From positions 62,001 through 126,000 of the forward strand of contig WSUB01000014.1 in assembly GCA_019633425.1 (NCBI GenBank): a stretch of DNA of 64,000 nucleotides, read 5' to 3'. The notes beneath the pieces are model-generated. The model was not told the origin of the DNA and did not search any database. It saw only the letters and a program-made list of their open reading frames with translations. Within the stretch, counting starts at the first letter, position 1. Each line of letters starts with the position of its first letter. The translations under genes and the position numbers were made by a program. Origin of the DNA: Tulasnella sp. 424. Taxonomy: Eukaryota > Basidiomycota > Agaricomycetes > Cantharellales > Tulasnellaceae. This document shows, piece after piece, positions 43,576 through 56,511 of this stretch.

Positions 43576-45589
43576 TCACTCCTCTTCTTCTGATTCGTCT
43601 TCCTGTTGTTGCAGGTACTGACACGTGTGCGGTCCGCGTCAGCCGCCCGGCCCGCTGCTTCCCGCCTAAAAATTCCGCCGCGACTCACCTTGACAAGCGG
43701 CTCAGTTGCTTGCAGGAAGTGCTGTCTACCTTGGGGTTTGGAACCCTTCTGATACCAGTAAATAATGGCTTGGTCCGAGACACAGTCTTCGTTGTATAAT
43801 ACCTACCACATGCGAATAGAAGCAGGTCAGAAGGGCGGGCTTCCGAAGCACCGGCTTGGCGACGTACTTTCAAGATCGACGGGAACGACTTCATTATCTT
43901 CGTGTTTTCATAACAATAGACTTGGACCACGTTGAGAAGGGCGATCTGTGTTTTCCCTCCAGAACAGAAGGGCGCTAACGCGGCAGAAATTCTCTGTAAA
44001 TTCGCAGTTTATGAGAGATCCTGAAGCAGGGAAGATCCGACTACAAGTCAATATCGGAGTTGAGAGGTTACAAACCTTCGTTTCCTTCATAACCATAGAG
44101 TCGATCTGATCGGGCCGAGCGATCGACCAATCAACGTTTGCAACGAGCGCCGCCCATATGCAATGCACCAACTCAGTTTCAGGAAGAGGATTCTCAGTTT
44201 GCGACTCCTTGATGTATTCAATCATCTGTCGCGAGGTAAGCAAGAATGTCGGTATGATGGGCTCTCTGTTTGATTCCGTGGACCAACGTACACTATCAGC
44301 CGACTCTTTCGCTTCAGCCATTTCCTTCAGGTGCTTGATCACGCCTTCCTTGATGATGGCATATTGTCGCTTGATATAGAAGTCAACCACTTGAGGGAGA
44401 CCGGCGGCCTTGAAGTGGGTCTCGAGGTGCTTAACGTCCTGCTTCGTCGGAGGGAAGAACAAGAGGATATCTCTAATGCCGCCCTTCTTCAAATGGCCGG
44501 AGAATGCCTCCATGCTAGGGTCCTGAGAAAGGATAGTACGGAAGACGACAGTCACTATATTCAAGGCCGTATCTGCAAAATAGAATAAATCTTGTGAGCC
44601 GATAAAAATGAGGATGAGAGCGACCATTACTCACCGTCCTTTGTGAGCTGATCCTTCTGCAAATTGACGAGGCAGCTGGCACTGGCAAGCTGTTGGGAAA
44701 TCAGCAGGCCCGTAGCGATAGCCAACTTGTCTCGCTTCGCAACCGGCCATTTAGCACAGTTTTGCAAGAGCGCAGGAAGAGACGAAGTCTCCAGAGGTTT
44801 CTGAAGATACTTGTATCTAAGAAAGCGAGGTAATGCATGTTAATAAAGCACTTGCAGACACGGGTTGGGTTCAGCTAAATCGTACCTGCGCATGACTTTG
44901 CCTAAAACATCGATATATTTCTTCACCTCTTCGACCGACGGGGGTTCAGAAACGTTGCTGACCGAGAATGGGCTCGGTGGGGCTCCATCATCCAAATAGT
45001 TGCCGCCCGGCTGTAGGAGCCCGCCGACAAGGAGGGACTCGAAGAGAGCATCCGAATACTTGATGAATTCTAGATTGGCTCCAGCGGTAATGAGTTTGTT
45101 TGTATATCCTTCAAAATCTCCTTCGGGTACGGTCTCGAGGTACTTGTAGAGTTGGTCACGGAAGACTGGAAAGCATTCCCATCAAATGCCATGCAAAGAC
45201 CACGTGTGGAGCCGTCGACGAACGGAGTGGTTAATTAGCGCTGGGGGGCAACTCGGTAGATTCGGGATGAGACTCACCACTAGGCTCGTGCTTGGCAGAT
45301 GCTTTGACGGCTCCTGCATCGTAGCGAGGTCGATAAATGATCGTCAGGGCATCATTCCGAATGCGGTAACGAAGCGCCCGAAATGACATGGGTTCGAACC
45401 TTTTCTTGCTTTTATGCGGACCCCCTAATAGCGAAAAGAGAAAAATTGGTCAATCCAGACATCTTTTACCATATCTCTCAGCCGGTGTACTCACAGAGAG
45501 GGACGGTTTAACATTCGCCGATGTGGTTGCTGGCGTAGACCTGGAGCAGTCAAGATCGCAAGGTTTAGAGGTTCAAACATGATCAGCAT
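43576..45589 (-). CDS. eIF5-mimic protein (BZW/5MP family) with W2 domain
   Basis: Predicted cytoplasmic regulator of translation initiation; family members compete with eIF5 for eIF2 and eIF3 and affect start-codon choice. The N-terminus spliced from small exons reads VKPSLSGVRIKARKG, AVKASAKHEPSVFRDQLYK, YLETVPEGDFEGYTNKLI and LEFIKYSDALFESLLVGG. The HEAT-like middle includes DILLFFPPTKQDVKHLETHF, and the C-terminal W2 domain includes CSGGKTQIALLNVVQVYCYE and EDCVSDQAIIYWYQKGSKPQ. An acidic tail ends in QQEDESEEEE. These match human BZW1/BZW2 in order. The start is uncertain: MLIMSTPATT from ATG 45589, or an ATG formed by joining AT of one exon with G of the next (donor at 45578). Confidence 0.82.
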
Positions 45590-45889
45590 TGCTCGATGGT
45601 GTTAGCGCCATGTCCGCTACCGGTGACGTACATTCACAGGTGAAGAGGGTTCCTGTGAGCGAGAGAAAGAACAGCTGAGTTGTGTGGTTGGAGTCGGAGA
45701 CGAGCGATCCAGTCAAGATCGCACTTTGCGGTCGCTCGGCGTTTGGAACGTAAGTCCGATAGTTGCTGAGACGACGGTTCACCACTCCTCGTTGCCTCCC
45801 TTCACATGTAAGTCGGTTCCTGCTGTACAGCGGTCTCCGCTAATTGAAGATGTGCCTGAAAATTTTTACAGTTGGACAGATCTTGCAGC
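45590..45889. promoter_or_regulatory. Divergent promoter, eIF5-mimic / F-box gene
   Basis: A 300 bp interval between two divergent start codons. The eIF5-mimic side may hold further 5' untranslated exon sequence. No specific site is assigned. Confidence 0.45.
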
Positions 45890-47525
45890 ATGCCATTGCT
45901 AGCTTTGCCCGAGGAAGTGATCGTCCATGTCCTGAGCTTCCTACAGCCTCATACAATCATTACTGTTGGAGCCGTGAGTGAGAAGCTCATTCATTCGAAA
46001 CTTTGCTTTATGTAACCTCTTCAGGTCTGCAAACGGCTCTACAGCATTTCCCACTTCCGTCTGGTGTGGAAAACAGCATGGCAATCCTCAGACCTCCCCT
46101 TAATAGAGCCACAGTCTATGGAGGACGGAGGAGATGCTGGGTTTGACTATAAAAGCCTTCTAATCCGCGCAATTCTTCTAAAAGACAATTGGACGTCGAC
46201 CCGGCCAACACCCAAGTCCACGAGGCTCCATTCATCTGCTGTGTCAGCAGTTTGGATGCTCAAATCCCGGTACCTCTTGATCATCGGCGGAAGCAAATTA
46301 TCTTGCTGGGATTTGGACGGCGAAGATAAACGACTCTGGGAGTATCGTCTCATGCCTGGAGCGGGTTGGACAGAACTTCTCGAAACGACTTCTGTCAGGG
46401 GTACCGAGCCAAGATTTCTGTTCGGATACACAACGATGTAAGCTCCTACGTTTCTCCTCACTGCTTTCTACCCGTGTATATGTTGACTTGCCTTATTAGG
46501 AACGACTCCAACTCCTGTCATATCCTCATGAGTGGTGAAATCTCGACCAGCCCGCCCCAAGTGCTTTGCAATATAGACACCCACGCTGCCATCCACAGCT
46601 TTGGATTATCCGAATCCAAAGCTGTGCTCGTGTGTGTGGACGGCTCGATGGTCGTTGCTGGCTTACAAGCCCCGCTGCAACAGGACACGCTTCTATTAAG
46701 AAGGGACACGCGTCAGCACGCGGTAAGTTCGCTGCAACAAGCATTTAATCAAGGGTACTAACCCCCTATTAGAGATCTGTTCACCAGGTCATTGTCCTTG
46801 ACGACCTCGTTCTATTAGTCCGCGGCCAAAACAGAGGAGTAGCCATCGATGCATACGAGTTATGCAACGCCACCGAAATGTCGACATTTATTGAAGCTCG
46901 GAATAGCACCTCTGTCTCCATAGCTCAAGCCCAGCTTGTTGCAATATCTCCGCCCCGTCCGCTCCAATCTGCCTCGACATCGGAAGCCGATGATAACTCT
47001 TTGCACTTCAACATTCTGGCCGCGCTGCCCTATTCAGTCGACCACTATTCGCTATCGATGCATCGTTCAACCGGAGATATGCCCCTCTCTTCTGCCCTGG
47101 AGCTCATGGGGGATGACCAGACGTCCAGGAGGCCTTCGTTCGGAAGGGTTATTGCGGAGCCTGACGGGTACGACTCCGACTCCCGCCCTTCCCGGATTGC
47201 CCAACCGAACCAAGTATTAGATCTGCAACTTGGTCGCAGCTCACGACGTGCCGTCACTATTCAAATCTCCGCTCACACCAACGACCGCACAATCTGGGGT
47301 TATAGCATCCCTAAAGGGGTCGGAGCGCTCACCGCTCGAAGATTAGCGTTCAGTGCACCCGGCAGGATGATGGGTTCCCCGTCTCGGCCGTCAGATATTA
47401 ACCCTCTCGACGTAGAAATTATTACCATGCTTCGAAGCCATGCTTGTCGCATCGTCTTCGATGAGGCTACGGGACGAACGGTGGTGGTTGCCGATTGTGA
47501 GAAGTTCATAGATTTCCAGTACTAG
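45890..47525 (+). CDS. Single-copy F-box protein
   Basis: 490 residues from four exons with consistent phases: 45890-45973, 46025-46437, 46500-46722 and 46773-47525. The N-terminus is an F-box: LPEEVIVHVLSFLQP, then VGAVCKRLYSIS. The following ~230 residues contain segments like VWMLKSRYLLIIGGSKLSC and AVLVCVDGSMVVAG that could be beta-propeller blades, but WD motifs are weak. The C-terminal part includes RTIWGYSIPKGVGALTARR. It is unrelated in sequence to the type-A and type-B cluster further left. It is a likely SCF subunit; the substrate is unknown. It starts directly behind a TTGCAG, so an upstream untranslated exon is possible. Confidence 0.75.
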
Positions 47526-47749
47526 CCAGACTATATAGTTTCCTGTATTTTCTTCTAATCTCCTGGACCTATAAGAACAGTTCGCGAGCTCTCGGCACTT
47601 TCCTCTTCCGGGTGACGGTGCTGAAGCCGGAAGGCCAAAGGGTCGATGACGCAGTTGTGACGACAAGTGAAGCGACCGTCCGGCGTCCGTTTTCCGTTCA
47701 CTCCCACCACCCTGCTCTACAGACTGGGCATTCGACCGCCCTTCTTGGT

Positions 47750-50700
47750 ATGCTACGTCCATACCATGGGCTGATGCTCTCAGTAAGAGCGCCTGTGGCC
47801 CGGAGATATCTTTCAAGGTGGAATATTCGGGATGGCACTAACGTGTCGGGTTCTTCATCCAAACTTCGCGGTAAGGACAACAGCATTATTTTACTCAAAG
47901 CATGACAGTATATTGACCTACGTAACCCCAATCGGCTTTTTATTAAGCCATTGGGTACTGGACGTTTGCAGTTGGAGCGACATATGGAACCTTTGCATAT
48001 CTCAACCAGCATTACAACTCCGAACGGCATTTTCAACGTATCAGGAATCATATTAGAACGTTTGCTAATAAGACCATCAAGCCTAAGTGGAAGACAATCA
48101 CAGATGTGCGTGCTCATTTGCTTCTCTTGCTCACGCCCCTAACTATCTTGCGTAGGTCGAGAAAAGCCTTCCTGAGGGGGATGACGAGGCCTATAGACCG
48201 CCAGTTGTGAGGCTTGTCGAAAAGAAACGAGATCCGGTGAATACCACAGGTCTGATGAAACTTAGCTGTGTCTGTGCTGAACGCTCCACCAGGTCTCATC
48301 TTCAACATGGGGTTTTCCGGACGGGTTGAATTTTCTGAAATCACCTCTTTCGTGGGGGCTTCTGTCGGACTCGATGACCTCATGGGAATGGCCAGCATCG
48401 CTCGCAAACTTACAGACCCAAATGAGTGCCCTGATTTTGGAGCTTGGGCGGGGAGAGGGTAGTCTATGGTCTCAAATTGTGAAGGAAGCTCCGAATTCGG
48501 AACTCCATCCAGAAATAGAATGGGATGCGGAGGTCAGGATTGGAGACGAGCTTTGCTTCAGGGAAAAGGCTTTCTTGCGAGAACGGAAAAGACGGATGCT
48601 TCAAGCTTATGCCAAGCTCTTCGACGTATCTCCATCTGAACTGGACGAACGGGACCTACCCATTGTGGCTATAGCAGGTAAGTTTCCGTACGCGACTTGT
48701 CCTATCGTCACAACTGACCCTTTCCAGCAAGTGGCGGAGGATTTCGTGCCATGTGCAATACGGCTGGTGCCCTACGGCGGGCTTCAAGCTCAGGTATATT
48801 GGATGTGACAACGTACATCTCTGCCATCTCGTGAGTTGCTCAAATAGAGCGAGAGTCGTGAGGAGGAGCTAACCGTTTTAAAGTGGAAGCACGTGGACTT
48901 TGGGCGCGCTATACAGTGGAGTCGCTGGATCGTTTGATCCTCATGCGGCTGCGCAGCATATCCAAAATCGAGCGCAAATACCTCAGCTGGACCCGAGGAT
49001 CCTCGACATGTTGATCACGCCTCCGACAAACAAGGTATATCCATGACGGTTCATTTTTATCAAGTGCTAAATCGTCCCCCGCAGTATCTACTTGCTGGAC
49101 TGATACAAAAGGCCGTCGCGCCTCAAGGCTCGCTATCACTGGTGGACATCTATGGTAAGTCTTCCATTAACGTTCTAAAGCCTTGCTGACTCGGAAAATC
49201 TCAGGAACTCTAATATCTGCTCGGCTCTTTTGTCCAAGCGAAGTTTCGGCCTTAGATCCTACCCATTTGTCGCTCAGTCACTTCAGGCGCCCGGTTGACG
49301 ATGGATCACTGCCCATGCCAATCTTCACAGCTATAAGTCGCCACGTATCACCTACAGAGCAAGCCATCTCTTCGCAGCAAGACATGGTCGTAGATAAAGC
49401 TCGGGTGGATACCCTCCAGCAGGAGAAGCTGGCTGTAGCACATACAGAGTCGCAGTGGTTGTGGTATGAGTTTTCACCGTACGAGGTCGGCTGTGATGAG
49501 ATCGGAGGTAAGCCGTAGCTCTCTTGCGGTTGAGCTGAACCTTGTGACCAAACCTGTTTCCAGCTTGGATACCATCCTGGGCATTCGGTCGCGAGTTCTA
49601 CAAAGGCAAGAGCATCGACAGAGCTGTGAGTAGCTCCTCGATAAGCGCTATCTCAGTTGATCTTACTTTTCTTTGACATTAGCCTGAAGTTAGCTTCTCG
49701 ATTCTGGCTGGGTACGGTTCTTGTGAATCTTCGATGGTTAGATTCCCTGACAAAAACACCGTAGCATCTACGCCTCTGCCTTCTGCGCGTCCCTCCAGTA
49801 AGTAACATCCATCCATCCGTATGCGCGCCACTAAGTCACAACGCCGCACAGATTATACTACCAAGAGGTCAAACCAACCATCGCTTTACTTCCAAACGCG
49901 ATGTACAGCTGGATAGACGGTATTATGAACGAGAGAGAGCAGGACCTAGATGTAGTCCACCCTGTGCCGCCTAACAAGGTTCGCCCCGTCTGATGGCAAT
50001 CATGAACTAGAACTTACGAGGAAATGTGCTTCAATATTTCATAGCTTCCTAATTTTGCAAAAGGTCTTTCAGGCCGCCTTAGGGAAGGAAGTCCGCGAGG
50101 TTTCGAAGACCAAGATTTCATCCCCCTGATGGTATGTAGCACAGGTCACTCGGCTGATATAATCAAGGAGCTGACAATTACATCGTAGGATGCCGGTGCT
50201 GAGCTCAACATTCCCTACTACCCATTGCTGCGCCGAGATGTTGATTGTATAATTGCTTTGGACGCCTCGGCCGACGGGCAAGAGCTTTGGTTCACTCGAG
50301 CCGAAACATACGCCATGCGGTAAGGACACACTCGAACCATAACAGAGAGCCTCTCTAACCTTATGCACCTGGATTTTCAGGAAGGGTTTGCAGCTCTGGC
50401 CACGAGGAGTGAAATGGCCGAAGGAAATCCTTCGACCCGAACCAGCTGCCACACCGACGGATTCAGCCGCTGAAAATGTCGCCTCTGAAGCCGAGATGGA
50501 CGTTGCGACTCAAGCTCAGAAACAGCAAGAATCCGACAGCAAAAGTGTGCCAGAGGACCCTGTCGAGCCTCGCGCAACTCGTTCTCCAAGCTTAACCGAA
50601 ACGGAGGATTCGGATTCTTCTTCAAGTTCGCCACCGACCGCATTCGTCTGGATCGGCTCATCAAACAGTGACGAATCATCTGCCGCGACTCCAATTGAAA

Positions 50701-51115
50701 AGTTCGACGAAGAGGCATTGGCGGAGCGAGATGGAATTGGGATTGTCTAGTACGTGTACCCGTGGTTCGTAAGCCTTCGCCGCCTTGCGTGCTGACATCG
50801 TGCTTGTGCAGCATGCCTATCTTGGCCAACGAGCAAGCCGTGCCTGGGATGGATCCCTACGAGATCTCCACCTGGCGAACCGAGCTGTCGATGGAGGAGT
50901 CGGACAAGCTCATGAGACTGGCAGAGGTGGGCGTTCCATATCGTTCAACCTACATTAACTTCGTCTGACTGGGTAGCTAACACTTTCAGACAAACTTTAT
51001 GGCCGGGGAGGACAAGATTAAAGCCATTCTCAAGGCCATGTGGCTACGGAAGAAGCGCGCTCGTAAAGAAGCTGAACGAAGCCATTGGCTGAAACGCCTC
51101 CACCATCCGCCATAG
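47750..51115 (+). CDS. cPLA2/patatin-like phospholipase
   Basis: Predicted serine acyl hydrolase of the cytosolic phospholipase A2 / lysophospholipase catalytic family, spread over many small exons. The glycine-rich oxyanion motif ASGGGFRAMCNTAG is followed by ISAISGSTWTLG with the nucleophile Ser in xSxSGS context, and later MDAGAELNIPYYPLL with the catalytic Asp and IIALDASAD. Other family blocks are AEVRIGDELCFREKAFLRER, LDMLITPPTNKYLLAGLI and ESQWLWYEFSPYEVGCDEIG. The N-terminus (MLRPYHGLMLSVRAPVARRY) is basic and amphipathic, and GYWTFAVGATYGTFAYL could be a membrane segment, so mitochondrial or membrane association is possible. A long Ser/Glu-rich disordered segment near 50430-50720 precedes a basic C-terminal helix. 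Exon 1 is 47750-47870. The exact lipid substrate is not deducible. Confidence 0.85.
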
Positions 51116-51392
51116 GGCTGCTGACTGGGATGTACCCGGATGCGATCTCCACTAGTACATGTATTGTTTGTGAACATTCTATAGAGATAAGAAACCTTGG
51201 GCTAGAAACCATACACGGGAATATTCCTCAATGCCTCTCTATGTGGGTGTTGTGCCAAATGTGAATGCATGGGATGATAGGATGAAAACGATGGGTGGCG
51301 GGGAAAATTGAATGAACCAGCGATGTTAATGTTGATGCTAAGGTTTGCTCCGCTGGGCTAGAATAAAGCCCAAGCCTTCTTTTTTATGATTG

Positions 51393-54300
51393 TTATGGGA
51401 TTCTGAACCACTAATAACACCGCGAAAGCGAACAACAACTTATCAGCCTCAGCAGAAAGCTCGGAAAAAAGGTCTAATTCGCTTACCGGATGTTTTTGCA
51501 CCCTCTCAATAGTAAACCTTCGATCCGGATCGGCAATAAGGCAGCCTTTGATCAAGTCGACACATTCAGAGGATAATCTCGGGTGAAATCCATCGGGTCG
51601 AACGAATGTTGGGCTGCCGTCAATAGCTTGTTGTTTATCTGGGAACGGCGATTCTCCGGTGACGAGGAATGATAGCAGAACGCCGAGTGTCCAGATCTCA
51701 GCTGGAGGCGCACGGTATGCTTGGTTCTTTAGAATTTCTGTTCAATGAAATGCGCGTTAGAACTGAGATAGAAGCAAACAGGAAGCGAGGGAGTACGTAC
51801 CGCTTGAAGCAAACGAAATGGTCCCAAAGAACTTGTCGTAGTACGGTTCTGGGGCGTTCAGGTCCCGTACGACTGCGCTCCCAAAGTCAATGAGTTTAAC
51901 CTAAAATAGCGACGTAAAAAGGGAGTTAGTGCGCGAACGGTGAAGGGATATGACACGATTCGAGAACGAGATGCTGCAGGCTCACGTTGAAGTTCGAGTC
52001 TACGACGAGGTTTTCGTCCTTGATATCCCTATGACTGATCCCCATCGACTCGAGGTATGCAACCGTATCCACGACCTGCTTGAAAACATAACGCGCTCGA
52101 CGCTCATCCAACATCCTATGTTGCTCAATGCACTCGAACAAGTCATGCGACGGTCTCCTCGCCAGATTCGGTCGAAGGATTGGTGGTGGCGGAGGCGGCA
52201 TAGATGCTGGTATCGATCTGCCCAGCGAGAGTTGGAAAGCTTGGTCGAGTTGAATAGCAGGCGATTGTCGGGACGATCCGTTGCCCGAGTTCATAGCCAA
52301 CGCAAACTGGGGTAGCGATAATCGATGGCTGACGAGCGGGGCGTTGGATGGCATGCCAGTACTTGGTCCTCCACTCAGACCAGGTGATCGAGTTGTCGAA
52401 GGAAGGAAAGGGGAAGTCCGAGAAGTGGACGATAGCGAGGGTCCGGATTGAGTGAGGTTCGACGGAATCGACGAAGCAGGTGACCTAGAGACGTCGATCG
52501 AGAAATATGAATCCAGTTGCTGCTGTTGAACCGGGTCTGGTGTGGAAGTACTAGGAGTAGTTGGACCAGTCGAGATGGTTACGTCGTGTAAAGTAGTTGG
52601 AGGGGAGAGATGAGCAGGTGAAGCGGCTCCGGAGGAGCTACCAAACTTGAAGGACAACATGGCAGACATCATTGAAGGGTCCATGGGTGTGGGGAATGCG
52701 CATTCTTCGGAATCGGGTAAGGATGGCGTCCGAGGTACCGTCTTCACTGCTTCGATGGTGGGTTTGTGCCACGGTGTCCCGTGCAGTTCTTGAACCTAAT
52801 AGGGGATTCGTCCACTGGTTAGAAGATCTATCGCCCATAGCACCAGAGAATAAACCCTCGTACCAAATAAAAATAGTTTGCATCTTCATAGAAATCCAGG
52901 AACTTCACAATCCCCTTATGGTCCGTAAGTCGCAACATCATTGCCTCGATGGGCACTTGACTTCCCAGCACTGGGTCCTCAACCAAATGCTCCGGGGGTA
53001 TCCGAGCTCGCAAGATGAACTTGACAGCCACCTCCGAACCCGACGTCAAGTGCAACGCAGTCATAACAAACCCAAATCCGCCAGACCCAAGCGTTTCCCG
53101 AAGTTGGTACGATTTCGCGAAACATGGGTCGAGGTAATGACCTTCAGGGAACTCGATAGAGAAGCTGGTACTTGGCGTAGGAGCCACGGCAGAGACATCT
53201 GGAGACGCAAACGTCGTATCACCCTCTGGAATGGCCGTATTGTATGGTGTAAGGAAGATAGGGCGTTGGCTGAGAGTAATAACACCGGATACCGTCTCTT
53301 TGGTCACGGAATATGGAACCACCTTGGGTGAAGACGAGTTCTTTCCCTTGACTAGGTCAATGAAGACCGTCTTCCTACTGAAGGGGTTGAAGCTCCTCGC
53401 CCGTGCCTTGACCTTTCCCTTTGGGGACCGTGGTCGACTTCGGCTGTCGCTCTTTTTCTTGACGTACGGTGGGGTGCCTTTCCTTGAAGACTTCGACTGC
53501 TTGCCAGAGCCGTCGTGACGCGGAGTGGACGGCGGGGGAGGAGGGGCGAAGAGCCGGATGGGGGTAGGAGCCGGAAGGCTGAGTGTCAAGTCGCTGCCTG
53601 TCGGTGGTTGGGTTGGAACGAAGTTGAAGGCGGGGGCTAGTACCGTGGATGAAAATTCAGTCGCATGACGAAGAGGAGACGGCCGTAGAGGAGCAAGATT
53701 ATAGTTTGTCAAAGGCTCGTGTGCTGGCACCCAACCCTCCCCGAGGCCGACGTCAACGTCCATTGGGACAGTCTGCGACAACGGAGTCTGACCCTGCGGC
53801 GCAAGCCCATACTGTCCTTGCCCGGCTCCATACGAAGGATCATTGAACCCTGTCACGTATGTTGGAGCAGGGCCTTGTGTTTGCCATATAGGGCCAAAGT
53901 ACTCCGTCAGGTCCGTCTCGCACACGGCCTGACCCGAGGACGTGAAAGGTGTGTGAGTTGGCTCGAACGATTGCTGAAGGGTTGAATGAGAGTTCGGGTG
54001 ACGGGGAGTATCGTTTACGAATGACTGATGATTGAACGGGCTCTGGTCTGGTAGTCGTTGATGGTACGGGAGGCTGGTGCTGGACGTGTTGCGAGGCGTG
54101 GCCGATCCAAAGGAAGGGTGGACTTGCTGCCCGACCGCCTTTCCTTTGTTACCTAAGACATAGGGAGAGGAGGAAAGACCATAGTGTGTGCTCCTGATGT
54201 CGCCACCGGGGGTATGTGGATTGTACGAGTAGTCTGGAGAGAACGCGATTGACGCGTCAAACTCCTGCTGCTGACGGACGAAGTACTGATTTGATCGAGG

Positions 54301-54519
54301 GGTTTGGAGAGAAAGTGGAGTAACAGGAGATAAAGAATCCACGTCGCTATTTCTTCCTGGACTTATGGGCGAATGTTGTTGCTGGTGGTGTAGGTATTGT
54401 TGGAACGCAGCACGAGGAGTAGATGAAGAGGAGGGTATCACTAGAGGGGGAGGATAATGTGGTTGCTGTTGTTGCTGTTGTTGTCGGTGATACGAGAAGT
54501 GGGATTCGTTGTTGTTCAT
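51393..54519 (-). CDS. PAS-kinase-like Ser/Thr protein kinase with a large insert in the kinase domain
   Basis: 944 residues in five exons with consistent phases: 54519-52864, 52795-51986, 51900-51801, 51737-51487 and 51410-51393. Residues 1-460 are disordered (poly-Q, Pro, Ser; SRPRSPKGKVKARAR basic patch). The kinase N-lobe follows: LRETLGSGGFGFVM, then SEVAVKFILRARI. After the hinge (NYFYLVQELHG) comes an insert of about 200 Ser/Pro/Thr-rich residues, then the C-lobe resumes: HDLFECIEQHRMLDERRA, ISHRDIKDENLVVD, VKLIDFGSAVV and KFFGTISFASSEIL. The DFGSA motif, HRDIKDEN loop and DLFxxIxxH block are those of the PASK/Psk1 group. No PAS domain was recognised. The APE motif reads SSE. The last exon encodes only WFRIP. 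Substrates are unknown. Confidence 0.82.
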
Positions 54520-56511
54520 GTCGTTTGTGGGCGCGGCGTTAAGGATAGGACTGAGAGGGAGGCGAAGGAAGGGGACTGAAAGGAGTGGGAGGGGATGCGG
54601 TCACCGAGCTTTAGATATGGATGGGAATAGCTGGAGATGGTTTGGAGGTGTGTCGGTGGGATAGGATTGTTCCGATTCGTCGCCAAGAGGTTGAGTGACC
54701 GGGAGGCGATGTCACAGGGGTGGGAATCTTGACATTGAATGCAACGCCGACAGAATGAATTGCAGCGGTGTCAACACTCACGGACTCACGGACTCGGACT
54801 TGAGGATGACGAGATGCCGAGAGAGACGATCCATGAATCGGGAGTAGCGTATCCACACGGAAGAAGTTGGGAGCTATCGGGATCTCAGTTCAAACTGGAT
54901 TTTGATTCGAGCTTGGAGAACAGAAACCACTCACACTTCCCTTCTTTTCCATTGCCTCCCGATTCGGGAAAACCACAGCGGATAACCGGTTGACCTCTAG
55001 TTCAAATCGAACGGCGGGCCGTAGATTGCGGATGTCACCTTTAGAGTAGTGTAGCCCTACGTATTGCGCCTCAGCCATCGTCTCTGAGATTCCTTGAATA
55101 TACAGAGCGGGTAGTAGCGTACAATTGGCCCCATCAAGTGTCGGAATTCGATGTCTGGCCCTTCTCCGAGGCTTCATGTGAGGGTTCATTGCTGGTCCGT
55201 CGAGAGGATGTCGTTCGAGAAGACGTCTCGGTACGAATATATCTCTTACAGCATCGGTGACGTCCTCTAACGAACAGGATATGCTTCGTCGGAGAGCTTT
55301 TTTGCACGTGTGCAGTACAAGGTTAGGTCGGATTGAGGGTCAGGCCGCAAGCCACCATGATCGGATAGCTCACTGGCAGCGTGAAGTCCCCCATCCCGTC
55401 GGGCCATAGCGACTACATACATCGGGGATCGATCACGAAAGATCGAAGCTCGTTTGCTCGATGGGCTCTTTATCCTCGCGTAAGTATTATTCTATTGGGA
55501 TGCTTGTTTGTCTCAGCGATCGCTGCCCTGTGTTAGACGCTCGGCCGACTCGGTCAACTTGACATCATTCCTCCGCGGGTTCAATCAAGCGACTTGACCC
55601 GTAACGGTTGTCGTGGAGCCACATTGTATAAGTTAGAAGTGAGGAGAGTGCACGAGACCTCTTAAGGTTGCCGCGAATGCAGGCGGGCTTGAATTTGGAA
55701 CTATCGGAGCTCCGAAATCTATTATCGTCGCCTTGGCGACTAGTGGCGGGTTGAATGAGAAGCGCTGAAAGGGTCTGGATCACTTCTCCTTTGTTACAAT
55801 TCTCGGGTCGCGTGAATGTTGAATAGAGGTTGCAATTGGGCCAAGCTGGCCAAGAAAACTGCGAGAAGCGGAGATAGGCGGGTTTACCGGACTTATCTCA
55901 ACGTAGGCTAGGAAATCTGAAAATATATATGCGCCTTTAGACCATTAGACAAAGAGAGGATGATATGCTGCGGTTCCGGTCCACACTGTACGGGAGATGA
56001 GTCCACTGCTTCAAACGACCAAGCGTGAAGACTCATATCTCCATCGGAGACCGGCCTGCCGGATCGCAGTCTTTTAAATTCCGGACGGCGTCGAGGACCC
56101 AAGCTTGATAGCCAAGTCTGTATTCACATCTGATTCTGTTGTGCTTTATCGGTTCCAAACCTAACATGACAGGACTGGGTGGAGCTCGGACCTTGTTTAC
56201 TATGTTTGTTGCCTCAGGGATAAGCAGGGATTGGGCTGCAAGCGCGCGAAACAAAATGAGAAGCGGCCCTTCCGCAATCATGCGCAACCACTACTCCTGG
56301 CCGCGAGCCCACATAAATAAGACCACTTATCATATGCAAGTCTACGAAAAAATCATTGCGATGGTATACGCTCCCAGGTGATAGTCACATGAGTCGTGAC
56401 TTGCCATCACAAAGCCTGAGGTTTTCGCAGTGGCCATTCAGAACTACGAAAGTGTATGGGTTGGGTGAATCTAAGATTGGTCCGCCAGAAACGGAAAAAT
56501 AGACGATATAG
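54520..56511. other. Two-kilobase gap without a recognised gene
   Basis: The left end (54520-54900) is the upstream region of the kinase gene. In the rest, short frames on both strands have no recognisable domains and do not join into a gene. I looked for remnants of oligopeptide transporter sequence and found none left of 56512. No RNA gene was recognised. Confidence 0.5.

Noticed and set aside
45388..45410. GGTTCGAACC as a tRNA B-box
   Set aside because: No matching A-box, acceptor stem or anticodon arm at the right distance; the site lies in an intron of the eIF5-mimic gene.
54520..56511. A third OPT gene or OPT remnants left of the transporter pair
   Set aside because: The conserved OPT blocks near 56520-57190 belong to the 3' exons of OPT copy 1; left of 56512 no OPT motif could be found.
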